Notes: generated by a model from the letters alone, not told the origin. DNA of 64,000 nt from Paraburkholderia sp. BL9I2N2 (GCF_004339745.1 NZ_SMGP01000005.1:248001-312000); one strand, 5' to 3'; shown: positions 49,761 to 59,382, counted from the stretch's first letter. Made by a program: numbers and translations.

Positions 49761-50465
49761 TTAGCGCTCCATCGGAGTTTCGTTGCGGCCGCGCAGCACG
49801 ATGTCGAAGTCGTAGCCGAGCGCATAGGCCTCTTGCGTGGTGTCGAGCGAGAAATCCGCGATCAGGCGGTCACGGGCGTGCTCCGGCGTGCCCTGGAAGA
49901 TCGGGTCGAACGCCAGCAGCGGGTCGCCGGGGAAGTACATCTGCGTGACGAGGCGCGAGCCGAAATGGTCGCCGAAGAGCGAGAAGTGGATATGGTTCGG
50001 ACGCCACGCATTCGGATGGTTGCCCCACGGATACGCGCCAGGCTTGATCGTGAGGAAGCGGTAGCGGCCTTCGTTGTCCGTGATGCAGCGGCCCGCGCCG
50101 AGGAAATTCGGGTCGAGCGGCGCGTCATGCTGGTCGGCCTTGTGAACATAGCGGCCGGCGGCGTTGGCTTGCCAGATTTCGACCAGCGTGTTGCGCACCG
50201 GGCGGTTGCCTTCGTCGAGCACGCGGCCCGTCACGATGATGCGCTCGCCAAGCGGCTCGCCATTGCGTACGGCGTTACGCGTCAGGTCGTGGTCGAGCGC
50301 GCCGAGGTCATCGGTGCCGTAGACCGGCACGCGCTGATCGCGCAGCTTTTCCTTCAGCGGAATCAGCGGACGCGTCGGGCCGCGTTTGACCGACGAACCG
50401 TAGCCGGGGTAGACGTAAGCGGGATGCGACGTGAAGTCACGCGCGCTGAGAAAGGAATCGTCCAT
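49761..50465 (-). CDS. pcaH: Protocatechuate 3,4-dioxygenase beta subunit
   Basis: The 234-residue catalytic subunit carries the Fe(III) ligands: Tyr in NAAGRYVHKAD, Tyr in PGAYPWGNH, and two His in RPNHIHFSLFG. It performs intradiol cleavage in the beta-ketoadipate pathway. The start is the ATG of MDDSFLSARDF, with AAGGAG seven bases upstream. No pcaB, pcaC or pcaD is adjacent, so the rest of the pathway lies elsewhere. Probably regulated by the divergent pcaQ. Confidence 0.95.
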   Translation of the reverse strand: MDDSFLSARDFTSHPAYVYPGYGSSVKRGPTRPLIPLKEKLRDQRVPVYGTDDLGALDHDLTRNAVRNGEPLGERIIVTGRVLDEGNRPVRNTLVEIWQANAAGRYVHKADQHDAPLDPNFLGAGRCITDNEGRYRFLTIKPGAYPWGNHPNAWRPNHIHFSLFGDHFGSRLVTQMYFPGDPLLAFDPIFQGTPEHARDRLIADFSLDTTQEAYALGYDFDIVLRGRNETPMER

Positions 50466-50518
50466 CAGTGTCTCCTTCGAGGAATTGTGGGATACGGCGT
50501 TATGGAAAGACTTTATCC

Positions 50519-50579
50519 AACCTGAGAGGTTATGCAAAATGACGTTTTCGCCCTTTTCGTATAACCTGCCGTTATGCAA
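50519..50579. promoter_or_regulatory. pcaH-pcaQ intergenic regulatory repeats
   Basis: The gap holds AACCT-GAG-AGGTT (50519-50531) and ATAAC-CTGCC-GTTAT (50561-50575), both with perfect arms. It also holds a direct repeat GTTATGCAA at 50530-50538 and 50571-50579. PcaQ sites in rhizobia follow ATAACC-N4-GGTTAA, and the half-sites here agree with it. The second repeat covers the pcaQ start, compatible with autoregulation. Confidence 0.5.
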
Positions 50580-51557
50580 CGCAGTCTCGCGGATAGCCGC
50601 GTCAAATTCCGTCATCTCCAGTGCTTTCTGGCCGTCGCGCAGTTCGGCAGCGTCCAGCGGGCCGCTGACAGCCTGTCGATCACTCAGCCCGCGGTCTCCA
50701 AGACCGTTGCCGAACTCGAAGCGATTCTCGGGGTGAAGCTGTTCGAGCGCGGCCGCCACGGCGCCGTGCCGACCCGCGAGGGGCAACTTTTCATGCCGCA
50801 CGCGAGCGCCTGCGTCAGCGCGTTGCGCCAGGGTGTCGATCTGCTGGCGCGCGCGGAAGGCGCGGCCGCGGCCACGCTGGAAATCGGCATCTTGCCGACC
50901 GTCGCGGCGGCATTGATGCCGCCGGTGCTCAAGCAGTTCGCCACGCTGTGGCCACGCGTGATCGTGCGCCTCGCGACCGGCGCCAACCCGGAATTGCTCG
51001 AGCGCCTGAAAGCGGGCACGATCGAATTTGCGATCGGACGTCTGGCCGATCCCGAGCGTATGGTCGGGCTCAGTTTCGAGCAACTGTTCAGCGAGCCGTT
51101 GATCGCGGTGGTGCGCGCCGGGCATCCGCTCGCGGCGGGCGCGGGCTTACCGGCAACCTCGCTCGAGGATTTTCCGGTTGTGTTGCCGCCGTTCGGCACG
51201 TTGATCCGGCAATCGGCGGACAGCCTGCTGAGCGCGTGGGGCGTGCCGCCGTTGTCGGCGTTCGTCGAGGTATTGTCGGTTTCGACGGGACGCGCGTTGA
51301 CGCTGGAGAACGACGCGGTGTGGTTCGTCCCGCTGAGCGCTGTCGAATACGAGCTGGCGCACGGCATGCTGGTCCGTTTGCCGTTGCCCTTTGCCGGCAC
51401 CGGCGAGCCGGTCGGATTGATCCGCCGCTCGGACACGCAGCCGTCGCCGGTCGGGCGGGCGTTTATCGAGGCGGTGCGCGAGGTCGCGCAGCAGCGCATG
51501 GCGTCGAGCGCGGACAAGGCAGCCGGTAAAAGGGTGCAGAAACGGAGCCGCAAATAG
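50574..51557 (+). CDS. pcaQ: LysR-family regulator of protocatechuate genes
   Basis: The 327-residue regulator has a LysR helix-turn-helix (KFRHLQCFLAVAQFGSVQRA, LSITQPAVSKTVAELEAIL) and a long effector domain. The opening and its place divergent from pcaHG identify it as PcaQ-like, an activator responding to beta-carboxymuconate-type ketoadipate intermediates in related systems. The basic C-terminal tail (KAAGKRVQKRSRK) is unusual. Confidence 0.85.
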   Translation: MQRSLADSRVKFRHLQCFLAVAQFGSVQRAADSLSITQPAVSKTVAELEAILGVKLFERGRHGAVPTREGQLFMPHASACVSALRQGVDLLARAEGAAAATLEIGILPTVAAALMPPVLKQFATLWPRVIVRLATGANPELLERLKAGTIEFAIGRLADPERMVGLSFEQLFSEPLIAVVRAGHPLAAGAGLPATSLEDFPVVLPPFGTLIRQSADSLLSAWGVPPLSAFVEVLSVSTGRALTLENDAVWFVPLSAVEYELAHGMLVRLPLPFAGTGEPVGLIRRSDTQPSPVGRAFIEAVREVAQQRMASSADKAAGKRVQKRSRK

Positions 51558-51585
51558 GGCGTCCGGTACTCAATCATGGTGATGA

Positions 51586-51606
51586 GCGCCGCGAGGCATG
51601 CGGCGC
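51586..51606. other. Stem-loop after pcaQ
   Basis: GCGCCGC and GCGGCGC pair perfectly around GAGGCAT, 29 bases after the pcaQ stop. No T tract; possible factor-dependent termination point before hppD. Confidence 0.4.
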
Positions 51607-51773
51607 GCCGTCGTGTGAACCATCCGGTACAAAATGAAGGTTGCGGACGCCCGGCTACCCGGTGTACAAACACGGTGCAAAAGCCGTGGTGTCACACTGC
51701 GGATGTGGCGGCGGCTTGCACCGAACACCGGAAACAGCAGGAACAGCGTCGAAAGACTGTAAAGGAGATTGTC

Positions 51774-52908
51774 ATGCCCAGCGACTTGCCCACTCCAGAC
51801 GCCGCGCTGCGCGCCGTGTCGGCGCCTGAGCACAATCCGCTCGGCACCGCCGGACTCGAATTCGTGGAGTTCGCCGCGCGCGATCCGCAGGCGCTTGGCG
51901 AAACCTTCACCAAACTCGGTTTCAAGGCGATTGCGCGGCATATCAGCAAGGACGTCACGCTTTATCGTCAGGGCGAGATGCAGTTCCTCATCAACGCCGA
52001 GCCGGATTCGTTCGCCGCGCGCTATGCCGAGGAATACGGCGCGGGCATTTGCGCGATCGGCATTCGCGTGGCGGACGCGCAGCGCGCCTTCGACCGCGCG
52101 ATCGAACTCGGCGCATGGGCGTTCGAAGGCGAGAAGGTCGGCACGGGCGAGCTGCTGATTCCGGCCATTCAGGGCATCGGCGACTCGCACATCTATTTCG
52201 TCGACCGTTGGCGCGGCCGCGGCGGCCAGCGTGGCGGCCTCGGTGATATCTCGATCTTCGATATCGACTTCCGGCCCATCGAAATCGACACGGCGCATGC
52301 CGACTTGAGCCATGCGGGCACCGGCCTCGTCGCGGTGGATCACCTGACGCAAACGGTCGGCGAGGGCCGGATGCAAGAATGGCTCGACTTCTACCGCGAC
52401 CTGCTCAACTTCCGCGAGATTCACGAGTTGCACGCCAACTGGCATGTCTCGGCGGAATCGCGCGTGATGGTGTCGCCGTGCGGCGCGATCCGCGTGCCCT
52501 TGTACGAGGAAGGCACGAGCCGGACCAACCTTATGCATGAGTACCTGCCAGACCATCCGGGCGAAGGCGTGCAGCATATCGCCCTCGCGACCGACGACAT
52601 CTTCGCGTGCGTCGAACAATTGCTCGCGAACGGCGTCGAGTTCGTCGAGCCGCCGCCACGCTATTACGAGCAACTCGACGCGCGTCTGCCGGGTCATGGG
52701 CTCGACGTCGCGCGGCTCAAGCGCACGCACGTGCTGGTGGACGGCGAGATCGGCGCGGACGGCGTGCCGCTGCTGTTTTTTCCAAACCTTCGTGCGGCGC
52801 CGCGCCGGCGAAATATTCTTCGAGATCGTCCAGCGCCAAGGTCATCACGGCTTCGGCGAAGGCAATTTGAGCGCGCTGGCAAAGGCGCGCGAACAAGCGG
52901 GCGCTTGA
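51774..52908 (+). pseudogene. hppD: 4-hydroxyphenylpyruvate dioxygenase, frameshifted near the C terminus
   Basis: The product converts 4-hydroxyphenylpyruvate to homogentisate in tyrosine catabolism. Residues 1-336 read normally (GLEFVEFAARDPQALGETFT; iron-binding His in VAVDHLTQTV and VQHIALATDD). At a six-T run (52776-52781) the frame breaks. With five T residues it continues as LLFFQTFVRRRAGEIFFEIV..., which contains the third iron ligand Glu (FFEIVQ) and the C-terminal helix, ending at 52908 (377 residues). In the given frame the protein runs to 52976 with an unrelated tail and no Glu ligand. Start ATG follows AAAGGAGATTGTC. Confidence 0.88.
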
Positions 52909-52927
52909 GGTTTGATCCGACGCCGGC

Positions 52928-53860
52928 TCAACGGGTATCGGGCGGGCCGCCCAACTCAGGATTCACCGCGCTGTAGGCGGCGGCTTCGTGCAACAGCCAC
53001 TCGCGGAAACTCGCCAGCGGCTTGCCATGGCTCAACTCGGTCGGATAGACGAGGTAGTACGCGGAGTCGGCGACGGCGGGCGCGTTGAGCGGAATCACGA
53101 GCCCAAGCTGGTCGAGTTGCGCTTCGACGAAAAAGCGCGGCACCAGCGCAATGCCGAGACCGGCTGCGGCCGCACTGATCAGCATGGTGTGGAGTTCATA
53201 GCGCACGCCCTGCATGGTCCGGTTGTCGTCGACGCCCATGCTGGCGAACCATGACGCCCAGCCGTCAGGCCGGGTGGTGGAATGCAGCAGTGGATAGTCC
53301 AGAAGCTCGGCGGCGCCTTGAACGGGCCGCTTCAGCAAAGTCGCCGCGCACACCGGCACCACCTCCTCGCTAAACAGAAAATCCGCCGACGTCCCCGGCC
53401 ATGTGGGCTTGCCGTAATGAATCGCGGCCTCGAAATGGGTCTCGGCGAACGGGAACGTGCCGGTTCGCACGCCCATGTTCACGCGCACGTCCGGATATTG
53501 CGTATTGAATGCCGCGAGCCGCGGAATCAGCCATTGCGACGCGAAAGTCGGCAGAACGGCCAACTCCAGATAACCGCCGCCGCTGCCGTGCGCGATGATG
53601 GACAGCGTGTCGCGATCGAGTTGTTCCAGCGAGCGCCGCACTTGCGCGCTATAGACCTTGCCTGCCTTCGTCAGCACCACGCGCTGTTTGACGCGTACGA
53701 ACAGCCGCACGCCAAGATTGCTCTCCAGCGTATTGATCTGCCGCGAGACCGCGCTCTCGGTCAGGAAGAGTTCGCGCGCCGCATGCGTGAAGCTCTCGTG
53801 CCGCGCGGCGGCTTCGAAAGCGAGCAGCGCGCCCATGTTGGGGATCTTGAACTTTCGCAC
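52928..53860 (-). CDS. LysR-family transcriptional regulator (GcvA-like)
   Basis: The 310-residue regulator has the GcvA-type winged helix (IPNMGALLAFEAAARHESFT, FLTESAVSRQINTLESNLGV) and effector domain (LELAVLPTFASQWLIPRLAA). It is divergent from the DUF1338 gene with 167 bases between, so the lysine-catabolism-like pair downstream is its probable target. The gap contains the direct repeat CCGGCAGGT at 53912 and 53969. Confidence 0.87.
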   Translation of the reverse strand: MRKFKIPNMGALLAFEAAARHESFTHAARELFLTESAVSRQINTLESNLGVRLFVRVKQRVVLTKAGKVYSAQVRRSLEQLDRDTLSIIAHGSGGGYLELAVLPTFASQWLIPRLAAFNTQYPDVRVNMGVRTGTFPFAETHFEAAIHYGKPTWPGTSADFLFSEEVVPVCAATLLKRPVQGAAELLDYPLLHSTTRPDGWASWFASMGVDDNRTMQGVRYELHTMLISAAAAGLGIALVPRFFVEAQLDQLGLVIPLNAPAVADSAYYLVYPTELSHGKPLASFREWLLHEAAAYSAVNPELGGPPDTR

Positions 53861-54027
53861 GTTGATTCCAAAAACGCATCAAGTGGCGATTTTATCTCGC
53901 TTTACGGCAAGCCGGCAGGTTTGAATAATCACGCCTTCGATCGTGCCGTCCTGCGGCTTGCACCTGCACCGGCAGGTCTGCTCGAACATGTCAATCAGTG
54001 CCCGTCAAAGTTACGTAGAGAACCGCT

Positions 54028-55065
54028 ATGCGAAACATCAAGAATGCGAATGTCGAACAACTGCTGCTGAAACTGCTCGGCGCCGACAAAACCACCCGGC
54101 TCTTTGCGACGCTGAATCATCCGCGCATTCTGGACGAAGGGGAGGACGGCATCGTCACGCGCGCCGAACTCGCGCAGGCGATGAACATGGCGCTGTTCGA
54201 GGATCTGCTGGCGCGCTCGGCGAACGGCCGCCAGTACACTGAGGAGACGATCGCAGCAGGCGGCAGCGTGTACTTCGATCACGGCGCGTTGCGCACGGTG
54301 CGCTGGCCGCACAGCGGCGCGTTGCCGACGGGTGAAGCCGCGTTCGCACGCATTCTTCGTCCGCTCGGCTTCAGCATCAACGGCCGCTATCCACTCGACC
54401 GCCTCGGCATGACCGGCCGCGCCTGGGCGCACGACGACGCGCCCGATGAAATCGCGCAGTTCTTCGTCAGCGAATTGCATCCCGAGCGGTTCTCGGCAGA
54501 ATTTCAGCAGGCCGTGACCAACGTGATCGGCGCGTCGCGCGATCCGTTGACGCCGCGCGCCATTGGCCACTTGTGGGAACTCGAGCGTGACGGCGTGCTG
54601 CCGCTCGAAGCGGCGTATGAATTGCTGCCGGTGATCGTCGGCGCGTTCGCGCGGCAGCACGACATGCCACGCGAAGCCGATTACGAAGTATTGTTGAAGG
54701 AATCGGCGGAGATGGCATGGATCGCCACCGAAGGTAACGCTTTCAATCACGCCACCGATCGCGTCGCGGATGTCTTTCAACTCTCCGACGACGAGAAGGC
54801 CAAGGGTCGTCCGATGAAACCGGAAGTGGAGCGTTCGCGCTCGGGCCGCGTGTTTCAGACGGCGTATCGCGCGGACCTCGTTCAGCGCGAGTTCCGCACG
54901 GCTGACGGCGGCATCGTGACGCGTGAAGTGCCCGGCTCGTTTTACGAGTTCATCACGCGCAAGCGGACTTTCGATCAGGACGCGCGTCGTTGGGAAACGG
55001 ACCTGCGTTTCGACGCGGGCAACGCACAGGGCATCTTCAAGATGACCGCGAGCCAGGCTGCCTGA
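54028..55065 (+). CDS. DUF1338 / 2-oxoadipate dioxygenase-decarboxylase-like protein (HglS family)
   Basis: The 345-residue protein belongs to the DUF1338 (YdcJ/HglS) family, VOC-like iron enzymes. Characterised HglS converts 2-oxoadipate to D-2-hydroxyglutarate in lysine catabolism, with a His-His-Glu metal site. Candidate ligands here are His85 (FDHGALRT), His241 (GNAFNHATDR) and Glu307 (SFYEFITRK). The protein is about 100 residues shorter than P. putida HglS. It is followed after 40 bases by a YdiJ-type dehydrogenase that could oxidise the product. Confidence 0.8.
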   Translation: MRNIKNANVEQLLLKLLGADKTTRLFATLNHPRILDEGEDGIVTRAELAQAMNMALFEDLLARSANGRQYTEETIAAGGSVYFDHGALRTVRWPHSGALPTGEAAFARILRPLGFSINGRYPLDRLGMTGRAWAHDDAPDEIAQFFVSELHPERFSAEFQQAVTNVIGASRDPLTPRAIGHLWELERDGVLPLEAAYELLPVIVGAFARQHDMPREADYEVLLKESAEMAWIATEGNAFNHATDRVADVFQLSDDEKAKGRPMKPEVERSRSGRVFQTAYRADLVQREFRTADGGIVTREVPGSFYEFITRKRTFDQDARRWETDLRFDAGNAQGIFKMTASQAA

Positions 55066-55105
55066 GCGCGAATCGGCGGCATCGGCACGAGAAACGGGGA
55101 GCGCA

Positions 55106-58105
55106 GTGGGAACGTCATTTGATGAAGAGCAAGGCGCAAGCGTCGATGAGTTGGACGGTGCCGGCCGCCGCGCGTTGAAGAAGACGCCGCGCATCGCCAC
55201 GCCTTTTGCGGGCAGCGCCGCTGTGATGCAGGCGCTCGAAGCCGATTTGCGCAGCCACGTGCGCGGCGAAGTGCGCTTCGACCAGGGCTCTAAAGCGCTG
55301 TATGCGGCGGACGCGTCGAACTATCGACAAGTGCCGCTCGCCGTCGTCGTGCCCGCGGACGTCGACGACCTGTTGGCCACGCTCGCCGCCTGCCGCCGCA
55401 ACGACGTGCCGTTTCTCGCGCGCGGCGGCGGCACGTCGCAGAACGGGCAGTGCGTCAACGTCGCGGTAGTCGCCGACGCGAGCAAGTATGTGAACCGTGT
55501 CGTGTCGGTCGATCCGGTCGAGCGTGTTGCGATCGTCGAACCTGGTGTGGTCTGCGATACCTTGCGCGATGCGGCGGAGCGGCATGGCCTCACTTTCGCA
55601 CCCGACCCGGCGACGCATAGCCGCTGCACGCTCGGCGGCATGATCGCCAACAACTCGTGCGGCGCGCATTCGGTGATGGCCGGCAAGACGGTCGAAAACG
55701 TCGAAGCGCTGGAAATCGCGACCTTCGACGGCGCGCGTTTCTGGGTCGGTCCGACATCCGATCAGGAACTCGAACGCATCATCGCGGCAGGTGGCCGTCA
55801 GGGTGAAATCTACGCCGCGCTGAAGCAACTGCGCGACACCTACGCCGAGCAGATTCGTGCGAAATTCCCGCAGATCAAGCGGCGTGTGTCGGGCTTCAAT
55901 CTCGATCAACTGCTGCCGGAAAACGGCTTTAACGTCGCACGTGCATTGGTCGGCACCGAAGGGACCTGCGCGCTCACCTTGCAGGCGAAAGTGCGTCTCG
56001 TGAAGAGCCCGGCCAAGCGCGTGATCGTCGTGGTCGGCTTCACGGATATCTATACGGCGGCGGACGCCGTGCCGCATTTCATGCGCTGCGGGCCGATCGC
56101 TATCGAAGGACTCGACCGCGCGATCATTCGCGGTTTGCAGGCGCGCGGTTTGAAGAAGGACGAGATCGCGTTGCTGCCTGAAGGCGATGCGTGGGTCGTG
56201 CTCGAATTCGGCGCGGACACGCAAGACGATGTGATGCGCGAGGCGCGAGCCGCCGCCGCTTACTTTGCCTCGGGCGAAGCAGGGCCGAATGTGTCCGCGA
56301 TGCTCGTCGAAGATCGCGCGTTGCAGGCGAAGGTGTGGTCGATTCGTGAGACCGGCGCGTCGGCGGTGGCGTTATCGGTCGATTCCGGCACGCCGGACCC
56401 GGTGGTCGGCTGGGAAGATGCGGCGGTCGATCCGTTGCGTCTCGGCGACTATCTGCAGGCGTTCCAGGCGCTGGTGGATCGCTACGGTTACGAGACGAGT
56501 CTCTACGGCCATTTCGGCGATGGCTGCGTGCACGCGCGCATTACCTTCGATCTGCGCAGCGCGGAAGGTGTCGCGACGTGGCGCAAGTTTCTGCGCGAAG
56601 CGGCCGAACTGGTGGTCGAATTCGGCGGCTCGCTGTCGGGCGAACACGGCGACGGCCAGGCGAAGGCCGAGTTTCTGCCGATCATGTACGGCCCTGAACT
56701 GATGCAGGCGATGGAGCAGTCCAAGGCGATCTGGGATCCGGCCAATCGTCTGAATCCGGGCAAGGTCGTGCACGCATATCGCGTCGACGAGAACCTGCGC
56801 ATGGGGCCCGCTTACAAGCCGGTCACGCTGCAAACCCGACTGACGTTCGCGAGCCAGGAAGGCGACGGTTTTCAGCGCGAGATCGAGCGATGCATCGGCA
56901 TGGGCAAGTGCCGCTCGCTCGAAGGCGGCACGATGTGCCCGAGTTATCGCGCGACGCGTGAAGAGAAATATTCGACGCGTGGCCGCGCGCATCTGTTCTG
57001 GGAAATGCTGCAAGGCGATGTGATCGCCGACGGCTGGCAAAGCCGCGAAGTGAAGGAAGCGCTCGATACGTGCCTCGCGTGCAAGGGCTGCAAATCCGAT
57101 TGCCCGACGCATACGGACATGGCTTCGTACAAGGCGGAATTTCTATCGCATTACTACGAGACGAATCGTAGGCCACGGCAGGCGCTGTTCATGGGACGGA
57201 TCGGCGAATGGGCGCCGTGGGCGGCGCGTTTGCCACGTCTGACGAACTTCATGACGTCGGCGCCGGGTTTGTCTTCGTTCGGCAAGTGGCTGGCCGGCGT
57301 CGCGCAAACGCGTGAATTGCCTCGATTCGCGGATGCCACGTACAGGCAGATCGCACAGCGTTCGCCGCAAACGGCGCGTGATGTTCGCGGCGAGGTGAAG
57401 AAAGTCATCCTATGGGTGGACACGTTCAACGATCACTTTACGCCCGAGATCGCGCAGGCCGCCGCCGATGTTTTAAAGCAACTGGGCTGGCACGTCATGT
57501 TGCCGAAGAACCGTTTGTGCTGCGGGCGGCCGCTCTATGACTTTGGCCTGCTCGAACGAGCGCGCGAACTGCTCACGCACATTCTCGACGACCTCGCGGA
57601 CGATATCGCCGCCGGCGTGCCGCTCGTCGGTCTCGAACCCGGTTGTCTATCGGTGTTTAAGGACGAATTGCTGAAGCAACTGCCCGGCCATCCGCTAGCG
57701 AAGAAACTGTCGGCGCAGACTTTCCTGTTCTCCGATTTCGTCGCGCGTCAGCCGTTCGATTGGCCGACGCTTGACGCGGACGTTATCGTGCACGGACATT
57801 GTCATCAGAAGGCGCTGTTCGGCATGCAGGGCGATACCGCGTTGCTGAACAAGCTCGGCGTGAAATGGAAGCTGCTCGATACGGGATGCTGCGGCATGGC
57901 CGGATCGTTTGGTTTTAACGCGGAGCATCACGCGCTGTCCACGAAGATCGGCGAAGACAAGTTGTTTCCCGCGGTGCGTGCGGCGGACGCGAAGACGATC
58001 GTGTTGACCAACGGTTTTAGTTGCCGCGAGCAGATCGAGCAGGGCACGGGGCGTCACGCAATGCATATTGCGCAACTTGCGCAGCGGGCGTTGGCGGCGC
58101 GCTAA
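55106..58105 (+). CDS. ydiJ: FAD-linked, Fe-S oxidoreductase (YdiJ type, probable D-2-hydroxyglutarate dehydrogenase)
   Basis: The 999-residue fusion protein has an FAD-binding PCMH domain (residues ~80-260; ARGGGTSQNGQC, GGMIANNSCGAHSV) and a FAD-oxidase C-terminal domain (YGHFGDGCVHARI, SLSGEHGDGQAKAEF). Two Fe-S motifs follow (CIGMGKC...CP and CLACKGCKSDCPTH), then two CCG domains (CCGRPLYDFG, TGCCGMAGSFG). YdiJ relatives oxidise D-2-hydroxyglutarate to 2-oxoglutarate and pass electrons to quinone. The start is GTG 55106, with GGGAG nine bases upstream. Confidence 0.87.
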   Translation: MGTSFDEEQGASVDELDGAGRRALKKTPRIATPFAGSAAVMQALEADLRSHVRGEVRFDQGSKALYAADASNYRQVPLAVVVPADVDDLLATLAACRRNDVPFLARGGGTSQNGQCVNVAVVADASKYVNRVVSVDPVERVAIVEPGVVCDTLRDAAERHGLTFAPDPATHSRCTLGGMIANNSCGAHSVMAGKTVENVEALEIATFDGARFWVGPTSDQELERIIAAGGRQGEIYAALKQLRDTYAEQIRAKFPQIKRRVSGFNLDQLLPENGFNVARALVGTEGTCALTLQAKVRLVKSPAKRVIVVVGFTDIYTAADAVPHFMRCGPIAIEGLDRAIIRGLQARGLKKDEIALLPEGDAWVVLEFGADTQDDVMREARAAAAYFASGEAGPNVSAMLVEDRALQAKVWSIRETGASAVALSVDSGTPDPVVGWEDAAVDPLRLGDYLQAFQALVDRYGYETSLYGHFGDGCVHARITFDLRSAEGVATWRKFLREAAELVVEFGGSLSGEHGDGQAKAEFLPIMYGPELMQAMEQSKAIWDPANRLNPGKVVHAYRVDENLRMGPAYKPVTLQTRLTFASQEGDGFQREIERCIGMGKCRSLEGGTMCPSYRATREEKYSTRGRAHLFWEMLQGDVIADGWQSREVKEALDTCLACKGCKSDCPTHTDMASYKAEFLSHYYETNRRPRQALFMGRIGEWAPWAARLPRLTNFMTSAPGLSSFGKWLAGVAQTRELPRFADATYRQIAQRSPQTARDVRGEVKKVILWVDTFNDHFTPEIAQAAADVLKQLGWHVMLPKNRLCCGRPLYDFGLLERARELLTHILDDLADDIAAGVPLVGLEPGCLSVFKDELLKQLPGHPLAKKLSAQTFLFSDFVARQPFDWPTLDADVIVHGHCHQKALFGMQGDTALLNKLGVKWKLLDTGCCGMAGSFGFNAEHHALSTKIGEDKLFPAVRAADAKTIVLTNGFSCREQIEQGTGRHAMHIAQLAQRALAAR

Positions 58106-58135
58106 AGCGCATTCATGCGCACTGAGGTGCTTGCG

Positions 58136-58768
58136 TTACTTCTTCGTCGATTCAATGGCGACCGGCGCTTGCGGAATGTCGGCGCTGGTCGCCATCCACA
58201 ACACTTCGGCGTCTTCTTCGCTCGTGGAGACCGCCGCGTGACCGGTGCGGCTGTCGAAGTAGAGGCTGTCGCCGGCGTTCAGATGCGTCGGCGCATACAA
58301 CTCCGAATAGAGGCACACGCTGCCGCTGATCACATACAGAAATTCCTCGCCTTCGTGACGACCCCAGTCGTCGAATGCGTCGAGTGTGTGCGCGGAGATG
58401 CGGATGCGAAACGGCAGCATCGCTTTGTGCGCGAGGTCGGTGGCGAGCAGCTCCATCTGGTAGCCGCGATACGCGTGGCGCTGGCCTTCGTTTTTGCGGG
58501 TCAGCGCGCGACGCCCGCTGGCGCTGACTTTCGGTGTCGAGCCGAACAGCTCGCCGATTTCGATCTTCAATCCGAGGACGATTTTCTGCAGGACGTCGAA
58601 TGTGGGGGACATCAGGCCGTTTTCGACCTTGGAGAGCGTCGAACGGGACACCCCGCACAGGCGGCTGGCGGTTTCCAGCGTCAGATCCTGCGCCTGGCGG
58701 GCGGCGCGGACGCGGCGGCCGAGGTCGGTGGTGGACGGATCGGCGGGTTTGGAGAGATGGGTGTCCAT
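58136..58768 (-). CDS. XRE-family regulator with C-terminal cupin
   Basis: The 210-residue protein has an N-terminal helix-turn-helix (LGRRVRAARQAQDLTLETAS, CGVSRSTLSKVENGLMSP) and a C-terminal cupin (EEFLYVISGSVCLYSELYAP, DSLYFDSRTGHA). The architecture is that of regulators of amino-acid or polyamine catabolism. It converges on ydiJ, ending 30 bases from its stop. The start is the ATG of MDTHLSKPA. Confidence 0.88.
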   Translation of the reverse strand: MDTHLSKPADPSTTDLGRRVRAARQAQDLTLETASRLCGVSRSTLSKVENGLMSPTFDVLQKIVLGLKIEIGELFGSTPKVSASGRRALTRKNEGQRHAYRGYQMELLATDLAHKAMLPFRIRISAHTLDAFDDWGRHEGEEFLYVISGSVCLYSELYAPTHLNAGDSLYFDSRTGHAAVSTSEEDAEVLWMATSADIPQAPVAIESTKK

Positions 58769-59382
58769 GGGGCTTGATGCTTCGAATGCGCGCTTTAGGG
58801 GGACGGTGTTGTTTCCGATAATAACATTTGGGGCGAGCCGCAAGTTTCGCGGGGAGGGTTGGGGTGTTGGCGGTAGGGCCATCGGTGGCGCTTTGAGCGG
58901 TCGCGCTTGGCTTTATGCGGCGGAAAGGATCAGCGCGATCGAACCGTGGGGGATCTGCGCGTGTTTTTCTCATTGGAAACTTTAGTCTTTGCGTATGGCC
59001 GGCAGCGGCGGTGCTGTGGCTGGACCAACTATTAACTTAGGTTGCAAGTCTCGTTTTATATAGCGGGCTTGATAATCGCACCGGCTTTGGAAGGAAGGCA
59101 TTAGTTAAGATATTGCGCTACACGCTATGCTGTCGTGGCATCCGCTAGCCTTGATAACGTCATTCCCCGGCCGGCGAAGCAATCCCGGTCAACCGATTAA
59201 GGAAAGATTAAGAAAAACAGATGCTTGCCAAATATCAATAGACCGCTTTCATTTAATCACAAAGCCTGGTATGCGAATGGCATATCAATAAATTATGTTA
59301 AATCGCCTTGATGGTGGATTTTTCTTTGTCGTATGCATTACGATGCTGGAATTAAAAGCAGCATCGACAAGATAAACGATCC
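58769..59382. other. Gene-free intergenic stretch
   Basis: The 614 bases hold no ORF I can support. From about 59030 the composition becomes AT-rich, ending with the promoter region of the hypothetical gene at 59383. No repeat or RNA gene was recognised. Confidence 0.5.

Noticed and set aside
49170..52908. Complete beta-ketoadipate or homogentisate cluster
   Set aside because: Only pcaHG, pcaQ and hppD are present; the other pathway genes are not in the window.
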